DNA from: Lysobacter sp. TY2-98
GTDB lineage: Bacteria > Pseudomonadota > Gammaproteobacteria > Xanthomonadales > Xanthomonadaceae
Assembly: GCF_003367355.1 (NCBI RefSeq)
Contig: NZ_CP031413.1
Coordinates: 1,778,921-1,842,920 of the forward strand
DNA: 64,000 nucleotides
Direction: 5' to 3'
Of the stretch, positions 8,964-17,607 are shown piece by piece. The position numbers were made by a program, and so were the translations under genes. Under the pieces are notes generated by a model, which did not search any database, was not told the origin of the DNA, and was given only the letters and a program-made list of their open reading frames with translations. Position 1 is the first letter of the stretch. Every line of letters begins with the position of its first letter.

Positions 8964-9329
8964 GTGACCGCAGTCGCCCTCGCTTTCGCCGTCGTTCTGG
9001 CCGCCGCTGCCGTCTTCGTGTTGCGTCGCGGACGTCGCCTGTCGCCGCACCAGCGCGCGGTGCGCGACGTGCTGGACGCCGCCGACGCGCTCGAGGACCG
9101 GCTGCGCGCCGCCCGGGCGGAAATCCAGGCGGTCGCCGGCGAGCACGGCCCGAACCCGGTCGGCGACGCCATGCGCGAGATGCTTCGCCAGCGGCTGTGG
9201 CTGCGCGACCACGGCCACGACGCCACACCCGAGCAACTCGCCGGCGTGCGCGACGCCATCGACGCCGCGCGCGGACGCATCGAGCACCAGCTCGAACGCA
9301 TCGAGGAAGCGAGGGCCCCGCGTGACTGA
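8964..9329 (+). CDS. Small single-pass membrane protein of unknown function
   Basis: Not recognised as a characterised family. From GTG 8964, with GGAG 6 nt upstream, it encodes 121 aa: one hydrophobic helix at about residues 2-20, a basic RRGRRL stop-transfer, then a soluble, mostly helical, Ala/Arg/Glu-rich tail ending in a coiled-coil-like stretch (RGRIEHQLERIEEA). Probably inserted in the inner membrane with the tail in the cytoplasm. Its end overlaps the maf start by 8 nt, so the two are translationally coupled. A frame back to 8853 would enter the yceD promoter region. Confidence 0.7.
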   Translation: MTAVALAFAVVLAAAAVFVLRRGRRLSPHQRAVRDVLDAADALEDRLRAARAEIQAVAGEHGPNPVGDAMREMLRQRLWLRDHGHDATPEQLAGVRDAIDAARGRIEHQLERIEEARAPRD

Positions 9330-9903
9330 CGTGCGGCTTGTCCTCGCCTCGACGTCGCGCTACCGGCGCGAACTGCTCGAACGCCTCGGCCTGCCGTTCG
9401 ACTGCATCGCGCCGGGTGTCGACGAAACGCCGCGCGACGACGAGGCGCCCGAAGCTCTGGTCGAGCGCCTGGCGCGTGCGAAAGCCGGCGCCGTCGCGCG
9501 TTCGATGCCCGATGCCTGCGTGATCGGTTCGGACCAGCTGGCGGCGTTCGACGGTCGCGTGCTTGGTAAGCCTGGAACGCCGGAGCGTGCGATCGCGCAG
9601 CTCGCCTCGATGTCAGGCCGCAACGTCGCCTTCCTCACCGCGCTCTGCGTGATGCGTGGCGAGCACGAATTCGGGCTGTACGTCGATCGCACCGTGGTGC
9701 GATTCCGCGCGCTCACCGCGGCGGACATCGAGCGCTACATCGTGGCCGAACGTCCGCTCGACTGCGCGGGCAGTTTCAAGTCGGAAGGTCGCGGCATCAC
9801 GCTTTTCGATGCGGTCGAAACGAATGATCCGACGGCGCTGATCGGACTTCCGCTGATCGCGACGTCACGCCTGCTGCGCAACGCCGGCTTCGCCCTGCCC
9901 TGA
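9322..9903 (+). CDS. yceF: Maf/YceF family nucleotide pyrophosphatase (7-methyl-GTP type)
   Basis: House-cleaning pyrophosphatase expected to hydrolyse modified NTPs such as m7GTP. The 193-aa protein starts at GTG 9322 (LVLASTSRYRRELLERLG) and has the Maf motifs VDETP, GSDQ, GKPGTPERA and CAGSFKSEGRGI. The pattern follows E. coli YceF more closely than YhdE, and YceF is also the paralogue beside yceD-rpmF in E. coli. Substrate preference is inferred. Confidence 0.92.
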   Translation: MTDVRLVLASTSRYRRELLERLGLPFDCIAPGVDETPRDDEAPEALVERLARAKAGAVARSMPDACVIGSDQLAAFDGRVLGKPGTPERAIAQLASMSGRNVAFLTALCVMRGEHEFGLYVDRTVVRFRALTAADIERYIVAERPLDCAGSFKSEGRGITLFDAVETNDPTALIGLPLIATSRLLRNAGFALP

Positions 9904-9904
9904 C

Positions 9905-11758
9905 TCAGCGCGTGATTTCAACCGGCGTTTCAGGCCACGCCTCGATCGCGCCGTCGCGCCCGTGCAGGCGTAAACCAAGCCAGTGGCGGCCGGGCGATGC
10001 AGCGCTCGCGTCGACCTCGCCCTTGAAGCCCAGTGCCGGCACGTTCGGATCGGCGAGCCCCGGCCACGAGACATCGAGCCCGTTGTAGCGCTCTCCGTAA
10101 TGCAGCTCGCCGACGACGCGGCCATCCAGCGTCGCTTCGATACGCTGAAGCCCGACGCCCTGCCGGAACGCCCAACCCGACACTTCGAAACGCGGGGCGA
10201 CCTTTGCATCGATTCCCGGGCGATCGATCCACGCCATCGCCGGGGCCGTGCACGTGCCGGTTGCCGGCTTCTCGAGCCGGAACAGCGCGAGCCGTTGACG
10301 GCCATGGTCGACATTGAGAATGCGCGGCGCGGGCAGCGGACCGACGCGACGGCAAAGTTCGAGGTAGCGCTGGTGCAGGTTCTTGAACTCGACCTCGCTG
10401 ACGCCGACCGCCAGCAGGACCGGCCCGCGCTGCAGAAGCGCGCGCGGATCCGCATCCAGCCCCCAAAGGTGCAGCTGCGGCGCGCGACCGTGCTTGCGAT
10501 TGAGCGGATGGTCGAGCACGGCGATGTCGGGATCGCCGAGCGCGAAGCCGAGTTCCGCACCGAGCTTGAAGTTGTCGGCGACGATTCGCGTGCCAGGCGG
10601 CATCGCACGCAGCTCGTCGCGCGCGGCATCGGCGACTTCATCCCAGCCGGCGAAGTTCGACGGATACCACTTCTCGGCGGCGACCTGCGCGCGCACGTGC
10701 GGCATCGACACGACGACGTAGTAGCCGAGCACCGCGACCAGGCCGACCCCGGCAAGCGCGGCGGTGGCGCGTCGCCATACGGACGGCCAGCCTGCGAGGT
10801 AGCGCGGCAGCAACGGGACCAGCGCGATGAAGCCCGGCACCGGCCAGTGGAAACTCACGCGCTCGGTGTCGGCGAAGAAGCCGAGCACGAAGAAACCGCC
10901 GACGACGAGCAGGCCCAGCATCGCGGCCCAGCGCGCGGCCAGGAGCGGACTGCGCAGACCTTCGCGTCCCGCCTGCAGCAAGGCGACGAACAGGGGGGGC
11001 GTCACCAGCAACGCCTGGATCGCGATGAACCACAGGCCGCTCGCGTGGAACACCCACGGATGGCGATCGACGAGCTGGAAGCGCAAGCCCGCGTCGGCGT
11101 TGTCGTAGTTCCACCACACCAGCGGCGTCCATGCGGCGGCGCCGAGCGCGATCGCGATGATCACGCGCACGTCCTTGAGCGTGCGGCGGCCTTCGGGCGT
11201 TGCGAGCAGTGCAACGAAACCGACCGCGATCACCGCGATGAAGCGGTAATGGCTGAGTGCGCCGATCGCGAGGCCGGCCGCGAGTTCCAGCGCGTGCCCT
11301 GCATCGACGCGACGCAGCAGGCAGGCGCCGGCGTCCATGCACAAGAGCGTGGCGAGTGCGAGCAAGGGATCGGGCACGGCGAGCAGGCCGAGCGAACCCA
11401 CCAGCGGAAGCAGCAGCGCGAACGCGCCGGCCTGCCAGCCTTCGGCCTCTCCGAAGGTGCGATGCGCGATGCGCACCACCAGCAGGGGGACGAGCATCGA
11501 CACGACCACGAACGGCATGCGCAGTGCGAGCGTGTGCGCACCACCGATCTCCACGCCCAATCGCGTCAGCCACGCGGTCAACCCCGGGAGATCGGAATAC
11601 GCGGCGGCCGGGTGCTGGCCTTCCTGCCAGTAGAAGGCTTCGTCGACGAACAGCGGCAGACGCGCCGCGATGACGACCTTCACCACCAGCACCATGGCCC
11701 ACAGTGCCCAGAACAGGCCGCGCGCACGCGCCGCCACGGGCTCCGACTGCATCCTCAT
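9905..11758 (-). CDS. GT39-type membrane glycosyltransferase (ArnT/PMT-like)
   Basis: Predicted polytopic inner-membrane glycosyltransferase using a polyprenyl-phosphate sugar. The 617-aa protein has the acidic DEAFYWQEG motif of the first periplasmic loop (Asp39-Glu40), about ten hydrophobic segments up to residue ~340, then a soluble region. The last ~110 residues look like a separate all-beta domain (FEVSGWAFRQGVG, IEATLDGRVV, HWLGLRLHGRDG). Acceptor unknown: lipid A, O-antigen or protein are all possible. Start ATG 11758 or 11752. Divergent from the moxR operon with 61 nt between starts; convergent with maf (1 nt). Confidence 0.85.
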   Translation of the reverse strand: MRMQSEPVAARARGLFWALWAMVLVVKVVIAARLPLFVDEAFYWQEGQHPAAAYSDLPGLTAWLTRLGVEIGGAHTLALRMPFVVVSMLVPLLVVRIAHRTFGEAEGWQAGAFALLLPLVGSLGLLAVPDPLLALATLLCMDAGACLLRRVDAGHALELAAGLAIGALSHYRFIAVIAVGFVALLATPEGRRTLKDVRVIIAIALGAAAWTPLVWWNYDNADAGLRFQLVDRHPWVFHASGLWFIAIQALLVTPPLFVALLQAGREGLRSPLLAARWAAMLGLLVVGGFFVLGFFADTERVSFHWPVPGFIALVPLLPRYLAGWPSVWRRATAALAGVGLVAVLGYYVVVSMPHVRAQVAAEKWYPSNFAGWDEVADAARDELRAMPPGTRIVADNFKLGAELGFALGDPDIAVLDHPLNRKHGRAPQLHLWGLDADPRALLQRGPVLLAVGVSEVEFKNLHQRYLELCRRVGPLPAPRILNVDHGRQRLALFRLEKPATGTCTAPAMAWIDRPGIDAKVAPRFEVSGWAFRQGVGLQRIEATLDGRVVGELHYGERYNGLDVSWPGLADPNVPALGFKGEVDASAASPGRHWLGLRLHGRDGAIEAWPETPVEITR

Positions 11759-11819
11759 CCGACCTCGCTACACTCGCGTTGCGGCGGGATGCCGCTCTAT
11801 TCCATTGCGCGGAGACATC

Positions 11820-12770
11820 ATGGCCTCAGGCACGGCGGCGAGCATGCTAACGCAGACCTACCGCGACGCTCTTGACCGCGCGCAGACGCAGGTCAATGCG
11901 CTGGTGCTCGGCAAGGCACATGAGGTGCGACTCGCCTTCGTCGCCCTGCTGTCGGATGGGCATATTCTCATCGAGGACCTACCCGGCCTCGGCAAGACCA
12001 CGCTCGCGCACGCACTCGCCGCGACCGTCGGCCTCAAATTCCAGCGCGTGCAGTTCACCTCCGACCTGCTCCCCGCCGACATCCTCGGCGTGTCGATCTA
12101 CGACACCACGCGCCAAGCCTTCGAATTCCATCCCGGCCCGGTGTTCACGCAGGTGCTGCTGGCGGACGAGATCAACCGCGCCCCGCCGCGAACGCAGAGC
12201 GCGTTGCTCGAGGCGATGGCTGAGCATCAGGTCACCGTCGACGGCGTGACGCGCGCGCTGCCCGCGCCGTTCTTCGTGATCGCGACGCAGAACCCGGTCG
12301 ACCTGTCGGGCACGTACCCGCTGCCCGACTCGCAGCTCGATCGCTTCCTGCTGCGGCTTTCGCTCGGCTATCCCGGCGAAGATGCGGAGCGTCAGCTGCT
12401 CGCCGGCACCGATCGTCGCCAGCTCATCGCCGGAATCGCCCCGCAGTTCGGGGACGGCGAGTTCGACGCCGTACGCGCCGCCGTGCCGCAGGTGCATGCG
12501 AGCGAAGCGCTCATCGCGTACGTCCAAGCGTTGCTCGCGCGCAGTCGACGTCATCCGGGCGTGCGCGTCGGCCTGTCGCCGCGTGCCGGCCTCGCACTGC
12601 TGCGTGCGGCGCGTGCGCATGCGTTGCTGCTCGGTCGCACGCACGTGGTGCCGGAGGATGTGCAGGCGCTGTTCTCCCATGTCGCTGCGCACCGCCTCGT
12701 CATCGATGCGGATGCCGGCAGCGACGCCGCGGCCGCCAAGTCGATCCTGCATTCCGTGCCGGTGGACTGA
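11820..12770 (+). CDS. MoxR family AAA+ ATPase
   Basis: MoxR ATPases act as chaperones that activate or assemble partner complexes; the partners are normally DUF58 and VWA proteins encoded alongside. The 316-aa protein has Walker A LPGLGKTT at 54-61, Walker B VLLADEINR at 112-120 and the MoxR signature ATQNPVDLSGTYPLPDSQLDRF. ATG 11820 is preceded by GGAGAC. The stop overlaps the DUF58 start (ATGA), so the two are coupled. Confidence 0.93.
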   Translation: MASGTAASMLTQTYRDALDRAQTQVNALVLGKAHEVRLAFVALLSDGHILIEDLPGLGKTTLAHALAATVGLKFQRVQFTSDLLPADILGVSIYDTTRQAFEFHPGPVFTQVLLADEINRAPPRTQSALLEAMAEHQVTVDGVTRALPAPFFVIATQNPVDLSGTYPLPDSQLDRFLLRLSLGYPGEDAERQLLAGTDRRQLIAGIAPQFGDGEFDAVRAAVPQVHASEALIAYVQALLARSRRHPGVRVGLSPRAGLALLRAARAHALLLGRTHVVPEDVQALFSHVAAHRLVIDADAGSDAAAAKSILHSVPVD

Positions 12771-13723
12771 TGGCACGGTTCGGCGGCCTCCGTCGGCGGC
12801 TGCTCGCGCTGGCGCGACCGCGCGGCCCGGAGTCGTTGCCAGTGCGGTTCGACCGCCGTCGCATCTACGTCCTGCCCACGCGCTTCGGCCTGTTCTTCGC
12901 CGCGTTGCTCGCGGCGATGTCGGTCGGCGGGCTGAACTACAACAACAATCCGGCACTGTTGATGGCGTTCCTGCTGGCCGGCGCCGCGATGTCGAGCCTC
13001 GTGTCGGCGCAGCTGCAGTTGAGCGGTTTGTCAGTGGTCGCGGTGGACGCCGAACCCGTGCATGCGGGTCGCACACTGCACCTGCGCGTGCACACGCGCA
13101 CGACCGATCGTCGCGTGCGCTCCGGACTCAAAGTCGATTTCGACGACGGTGACACCGTGCCGCTCGCATTGCGCGACGGCACCGGCGAAGTCGTGCTCGA
13201 CGTGGCCACGCATCACCGCGGCTGGCTCGACATCCCGCGACTGCGCGTACAGACGACGTGGCCGCTCGGACTCGCACGGGCGTGGTCCTATGTATGGCCG
13301 GAGACACCGGTGCTCGTCTACCCGAGGCCCGAAGCGCTCGCGCCACCGTTGCCGATCGGCTCGGGCGACCCTGCTGCGCGCCGGTTGCATGCCGCCGGCG
13401 ACGACGTGCACCACCTGCGCAATTACCGCGCCGGCGATTCGCGTCGCGCCATCGCGTGGAAGCCATCGGCGCGTCGCGGCACGTTGCTCGTGCGCGAGTT
13501 CGAACAGCCGATCGGCACCGACATCGATCTCGACTGGCGAGAGCTACACGGGCTACCGCACGAAGTACGCGTCGCGCGCTTGGCGCGGTGGGTCGAAGAC
13601 GCCGAACGCGACGGTCGCCGCTATCGCCTGTGGTTGCCGGGGCAGCCGCCGCTCGGCCCGGAGCGCGGCCCCGCGCATCGCCACGCCTGCCTGCGCGCAC
13701 TCGCGCTGATGCCGCATGGCTGA
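12770..13723 (+). CDS. DUF58 domain-containing membrane protein
   Basis: Conserved partner of MoxR ATPases; exact role unknown. The 317-aa protein has two membrane helices at about 38-55 and 60-80 in a hairpin, then a soluble portion with the DUF58 core HHLRNYRAGDSRRAIAWKPS followed by LLVREFEQP. Start overlaps moxR by 1 nt (ATGA) and end overlaps the transglutaminase gene by 8 nt, forming a three-gene operon. Confidence 0.9.
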   Translation: MARFGGLRRRLLALARPRGPESLPVRFDRRRIYVLPTRFGLFFAALLAAMSVGGLNYNNNPALLMAFLLAGAAMSSLVSAQLQLSGLSVVAVDAEPVHAGRTLHLRVHTRTTDRRVRSGLKVDFDDGDTVPLALRDGTGEVVLDVATHHRGWLDIPRLRVQTTWPLGLARAWSYVWPETPVLVYPRPEALAPPLPIGSGDPAARRLHAAGDDVHHLRNYRAGDSRRAIAWKPSARRGTLLVREFEQPIGTDIDLDWRELHGLPHEVRVARLARWVEDAERDGRRYRLWLPGQPPLGPERGPAHRHACLRALALMPHG

Positions 13724-15662
13724 TCCGCGCGCCCGCCCGCTCGACGACGACAGCCGCCGCTGGACGCTGCTGGTCGCCGGCGTCTGCCTGCTGCCCTTGC
13801 TGCTGCAGCTGCCGGGCCCGACGGCGCTCGCGATTGCGGCGACGGCCGTGGTCATCGTGGCGCTGTCGTGGCGGAAGCCGCTGTCGGTCGGCGTGCGCAT
13901 GCTGCTCGCCATCACGATCGTCATCGCGGTCGCCGCCCAGTTCGGCTTCAACTTCGGACGCGATACCGGCTGCGCGATGCTCGGCGCCATGCTGGCGCTC
14001 AAGCCGTCGGAGACCACGACGATCCGTGACGGCCGCAGCCTGGTCGGCTTCGCGCTGTTCGCACCCTTCTCCACCTTCCTGCTCGATCAGGGACCGTGGA
14101 CCCTCGCCCTCGGCTTGACCGGCGCGTTGCTCGGGCTCGGCGCGCTGCAGCGCCTCGCCACGCTCGAAGGCGAGATGCCTTCGCCCGGCCTGTGGTCGCC
14201 GATGCAGCAGGCGCTGACCGTGCTCGCGTTCGGCATCCCGCTCGCGCTCGCGATCTTCTGGCTGTTCCCGCGCATCGGCACGCCGCTGTGGGGCGTGCCC
14301 GACCGTGCCACCGCGAAGATCGGCCTGTCCGACCGCATGTCGCCTGGCGACTGGGCGCAGCTGCTGTCCGACGACACCGTCGCCGCACGTGCGCATTTTC
14401 TCGGCGTGACGCCGCCGAAGAGTGCGATGTACTGGCGCGGCCCGGTGCTGTCGGATTTCGACGGCCGCACGTGGCGCCGCGGCGACAACATCGGCCTGGG
14501 CGCGCGCGATCACGTGCAGCCGTCGCGCATCGTCTGGACGTACACGCTCGAAGTCGAACCGACCGATCGCACGCAGATGGTGGCGCTAGACGTGCCGCTG
14601 GCCGCGCCCGCCGGCACCACGCTGTCGCTCGACTACAGTTTGCGCGCGGCGCGCCCGTTGGCAGCGCTCACACGCTGGCGCATGTCCTCGTCACCGCCGC
14701 AGGTGATGCAGTCGCAGCTGCCTGAACCGCAGCGGCGTCGCGCGCTCGCGCTGCCGCGTGGTTACGACCCGCGCACGGTCGCGCTGGGTCGGCAGCTGCG
14801 CACGCGCCTGCATGACGACCGCGCGATCGTGCAGTACGCGCTCGACTGGATCCGTCGCGACTTTTCCTATTCGCTCGACGCACCGCCGCTCGGCCGCGAC
14901 ACCGTCGACGAATTCCTGTTCAAGACGCGCATTGGTTACTGCGAGCATTTCGCCGGCAGTTTCACCCTGCTCATGCGCGCGGCCGGCATTCCTACACGTG
15001 TGGTCACCGGCTACGTCGGTGGCCGATGGAACCGCCTCGGCGGCTACTGGATGATCCTCCGCTCGGACGCGCATGCGTGGGCGGAAGTCTGGTTGCCCGG
15101 CCGCGGCTGGGTGCGCGTCGACCCGACCGCTGCGGTCGCGCCCGAACGCATCTACGACACCGTCGGTGAACAGCTCGGCGAAGGCGGCGTGCTCGACACG
15201 CTGCAAGGGCCCAACGGGCTGGCGCAGGTCGGCGACTGGCTGCGTCAGAACTGGAACGACATGGTGCTCGGCTTCGACGCCGATCGTCAAGAACGCCTGT
15301 TCGCGCCGCTCGGCCTGAAGCGCATGACGGCGATGCAGCTCGTGCTGGCGTTCGGCATCACGGCATCGCTCGCGCTGGGCCTGATGGTGTGGCTGACGAT
15401 GCGCACACCGCGCGAGCAGGACCCGGTGCTGCGCGCCTGGCATCGGCTCGGCGCCCGCTACACGCGCATCGGGCTCGGCCGCGCCCCACACGAGCCGGCA
15501 ACGGCGTGGGCTGAACGGATCGGCAAGGCCGGCAGCCCGACGGCGCGCGAACTGCAGGAACTTACCGCCCGCTTCACCGATTCGCGATACGCTGCCGGTG
15601 TCGCGGACGAGGCGTCCGCACGGAGGCTGGCTCGCGACCTTCGCGCGCATCGGCCGTCCTAG
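13716..15662 (+). CDS. DUF3488 / transglutaminase-like membrane protein
   Basis: The 648-aa protein has several N-terminal membrane helices (to about residue 190, DUF3488), an extracytoplasmic region, a transglutaminase-like cysteine-peptidase fold with catalytic Cys409 (TRIGYCEHFAGS), His453 (DAHAWAEVW) and Asp469 (VRVDPTA), one C-terminal helix (about 540-560) and a cytoplasmic tail. All three catalytic residues are present. The family is found with MoxR/DUF58 and is suspected to act on envelope proteins or peptidoglycan; no substrate is established here. Confidence 0.9.
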   Translation: MADPRARPLDDDSRRWTLLVAGVCLLPLLLQLPGPTALAIAATAVVIVALSWRKPLSVGVRMLLAITIVIAVAAQFGFNFGRDTGCAMLGAMLALKPSETTTIRDGRSLVGFALFAPFSTFLLDQGPWTLALGLTGALLGLGALQRLATLEGEMPSPGLWSPMQQALTVLAFGIPLALAIFWLFPRIGTPLWGVPDRATAKIGLSDRMSPGDWAQLLSDDTVAARAHFLGVTPPKSAMYWRGPVLSDFDGRTWRRGDNIGLGARDHVQPSRIVWTYTLEVEPTDRTQMVALDVPLAAPAGTTLSLDYSLRAARPLAALTRWRMSSSPPQVMQSQLPEPQRRRALALPRGYDPRTVALGRQLRTRLHDDRAIVQYALDWIRRDFSYSLDAPPLGRDTVDEFLFKTRIGYCEHFAGSFTLLMRAAGIPTRVVTGYVGGRWNRLGGYWMILRSDAHAWAEVWLPGRGWVRVDPTAAVAPERIYDTVGEQLGEGGVLDTLQGPNGLAQVGDWLRQNWNDMVLGFDADRQERLFAPLGLKRMTAMQLVLAFGITASLALGLMVWLTMRTPREQDPVLRAWHRLGARYTRIGLGRAPHEPATAWAERIGKAGSPTARELQELTARFTDSRYAAGVADEASARRLARDLRAHRPS

Positions 15663-15699
15663 ATTCCCGCGCTGGACGCGCTCCCGTCCGGAGGCCGCA

Positions 15700-16188
15700 A
15701 TGAATACCCGCATCACCCTCGCTGTCGGTGCACTCGCGTTGGCCCTCGCGGGCTGCGTGACGGTGCCGCAACCGCTGGCTGGCCAGTACACCCCGATCAC
15801 GCCGCGCGAGGCGGTGGATCGCGACAGCGCCGGCGCGCCGGTGCGCTGGGGCGGTCGCATCGTCGACGTCGAACCGCAGACCAATCGCACCTGCTTCCAG
15901 ATGATCTCGACGCACCTCGACGAGAGCGGTCGCCCGTACTGGGCCAGCGACGACGTCGGCGGGCGATTCATCGCTTGCCGCACCGGCTTCTACGACCCGG
16001 CAGTGTTCGAGAAGAACCGCGAAGTGACCTTCGTCGGCCACATCGACGGCTACGAGAACCGGCGTATCGGCGCCTACGACTACCGCGTGCCGCGCGTCTC
16101 GGCCGACGTCGTCTACCTGTGGCCGGTGCGCGATTACGTCGATGTCGTCGAGCGCCCCGCGCCGTGGCCGTGGTGGGGCTGGTGGTGA
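15700..16188 (+). CDS. Slp family outer-membrane lipoprotein
   Basis: The 162-aa protein has a signal peptide with lipobox LALAGC (Cys19 would be lipidated). The mature part matches the Slp/YeaY pattern, with a beta-rich core RWGGRIVDVEPQTNRTCF, VTFVGHIDGYE and IGAYDYRVPRV, and ends in a Trp/Pro-rich tail PWPWWGWW. Slp proteins are starvation- or stationary-phase-associated outer-membrane lipoproteins of unknown mechanism. Start chosen at ATG 15700 after GGAGG. 37 nt after the transglutaminase gene. Confidence 0.85.
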   Translation: MNTRITLAVGALALALAGCVTVPQPLAGQYTPITPREAVDRDSAGAPVRWGGRIVDVEPQTNRTCFQMISTHLDESGRPYWASDDVGGRFIACRTGFYDPAVFEKNREVTFVGHIDGYENRRIGAYDYRVPRVSADVVYLWPVRDYVDVVERPAPWPWWGWW

Positions 16189-16213
16189 TCGCGAAGTCCT
16201 ATGTCGCAGGATG

Positions 16214-16241
16214 AAAACGCCCGGTCGAGCCGGGCGTTTTT
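16214..16241. terminator. Bidirectional intrinsic terminator
   Basis: Stem 16214-16224 with 16230-16240 (AAAACGCCCGG / CCGGGCGTTTT, 5-nt loop), flanked by A and T runs. It serves the Slp-like gene on the plus strand and hinT on the minus strand. Confidence 0.85.
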
Positions 16242-16270
16242 CGTTTCGACGAGCGGCGCGTGCAGCGCGA

Positions 16271-16630
16271 CTAGCGCCGCTCGCCGAAGCCGCCGAGATG
16301 CGATCCGGCGAGAAGATGCAGATGCAGTTGGAACACCGTTTGCCCCGCGTGCGCACCGCAGTTGGTCACGACGCGATAGCCGTCCTTCTGCAGGCCCTGC
16401 TGCCGCGCGTAGTCGGCGACGGCGAGCAGCAGGCGACCCAGCAGCTCCGCGTGTTCGGGCTTCGCCGCATCCAACGACGCGATCGGCGTCTTCGGGACGA
16501 ACAGCACGTGCACCGGCGCACTGGGCGCGATGTCGCGGAACGCGATGACCTCATCGTTTTCGTAGACGATGTCCGCGGGAATCTCGCGGCGGATGATCTT
16601 GCCGAAGATGGTGGTGTCGGTATCGCTCAT
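16271..16630 (-). CDS. hinT: HIT domain purine nucleoside phosphoramidase (HinT)
   Basis: HinT hydrolyses purine nucleoside phosphoramidates and acyl-adenylates. The 119-aa protein starts IFGKIIRREIPADIVYE and contains the HIT core VHVLFVPK and GQTVFQLHLHLLAGS. The histidine triad (normally His-x-His-x-His) reads Gln101-x-His103-x-His105; the central His103, the nucleophile in the family, is kept while the first is Gln (codon CAA). Follows recR by 4 nt, so probably part of the dnaX-ybaB-recR-hinT unit. Confidence 0.93.
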   Translation of the reverse strand: MSDTDTTIFGKIIRREIPADIVYENDEVIAFRDIAPSAPVHVLFVPKTPIASLDAAKPEHAELLGRLLLAVADYARQQGLQKDGYRVVTNCGAHAGQTVFQLHLHLLAGSHLGGFGERR

Positions 16631-16634
16631 CGGA

Positions 16635-17231
16635 TCACTCCCGGATTTCGCTGCGGCTGCCGAATGCGTGCGACAGCGTCCCGCGGTCGACGTATTCCAG
16701 CTCCCCGCCCAGCGGCACGCCGTAGGCGAGACGACTCGGCGTCACCCCCTGCTGGCGCGCGAGCTGCGCAAGGTAATGCGCGGTCGCCTCGCCTTCGACC
16801 GTCGGATTGGTCGCGATGATGAGCTCGCGCACCTCGCCCTCGCCGAGCCGCGCGCTGAGGCGGTCGAGCCCGAGTTCGCGCGGGCCGATGCCATCCAGCG
16901 GCGAGAGCCGGCCCTGCAGCACGTAGTACAGGCCGCGATAGCCGGTCGCCTGTTCGATCGCGAGGCGATCGGCCGGCGTTTCGACCACGCAGAGCTGATC
17001 GACGTCGCGCGATGCGCTCGCGCAGACGTCACAGACGGCGTTCTCGCTGAAATCGCGGCAGCGCTCGCAATGGCCGATGCGTTCGACGGCTTCGGCCAGC
17101 ACCTTGGCAAGCTGTCGTCCGCCCGCGCGCTCGCGTTCGAGCACGTGGTAGGCCATGCGCTGTGCCGACTTGTTGCCGACGCCGGGCAGCACGCGCAGCG
17201 CTTCGATCAGCTGGTCGAGCAGCGTGCTCAA
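16635..17231 (-). CDS. recR: Recombination mediator RecR
   Basis: Forms the RecFOR clamp-like complex that loads RecA on gapped DNA. The 198-aa protein has the helix-hairpin-helix [17 protein letters not shown] near residue 13, a zinc site of four cysteines (Cys55, 58, 67, 70) and a Toprim domain starting [12 protein letters not shown] and continuing [13 protein letters not shown]. Length equals E. coli RecR. Next to ybaB and dnaX, the conserved order. Confidence 0.97.
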   Translation of the reverse strand: MSTLLDQLIEALRVLPGVGNKSAQRMAYHVLERERAGGRQLAKVLAEAVERIGHCERCRDFSENAVCDVCASASRDVDQLCVVETPADRLAIEQATGYRGLYYVLQGRLSPLDGIGPRELGLDRLSARLGEGEVRELIIATNPTVEGEATAHYLAQLARQQGVTPSRLAYGVPLGGELEYVDRGTLSHAFGSRSEIRE

Positions 17232-17253
17232 CGTTCGCGTCCGGACCGCAACG

Positions 17254-17574
17254 TCAGAACGGGAGCTTCATGCCCGGCGGAATCGGCATGCCCGCCGTCG
17301 CCGCCGACATGCGCTGCTGCGATTCGGCGTTGACCTTGTTGACCGCATCGTTGAACGCGGCGGCGATCAGGTCTTCGGCCATCTCGGGATCGCTGATCAC
17401 GCTGGGATCGATGCGCACCTTGCGGCATTCCATGCGGCCGGTGATCGTGATGCTGACCATGCCTGCGCCGGCGTTGCCGGTGACTTCGAGCTTGGCCAGG
17501 TCTTCCTGCGCCTTCTGCAGGTTTTCCTGCATCTTCTGCGCCTGCTGCATCATCTGGGCGATGTTTCCACGCAT
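17254..17574 (-). CDS. ybaB: YbaB/EbfC nucleoid-associated protein
   Basis: Small dimeric DNA-binding protein, 106 aa, beginning [20 protein letters not shown] and ending [11 protein letters not shown], both hallmarks of YbaB. A helical N-terminus leads to a central beta sheet ([17 protein letters not shown]). Encoded between dnaX (33 nt) and recR (22 nt). Confidence 0.96.
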   Translation of the reverse strand: MRGNIAQMMQQAQKMQENLQKAQEDLAKLEVTGNAGAGMVSITITGRMECRKVRIDPSVISDPEMAEDLIAAAFNDAVNKVNAESQQRMSAATAGMPIPPGMKLPF

Positions 17575-17607
17575 GGGACTGTCTCCGTAACTGAAAGGGA
17601 TTGGGCG

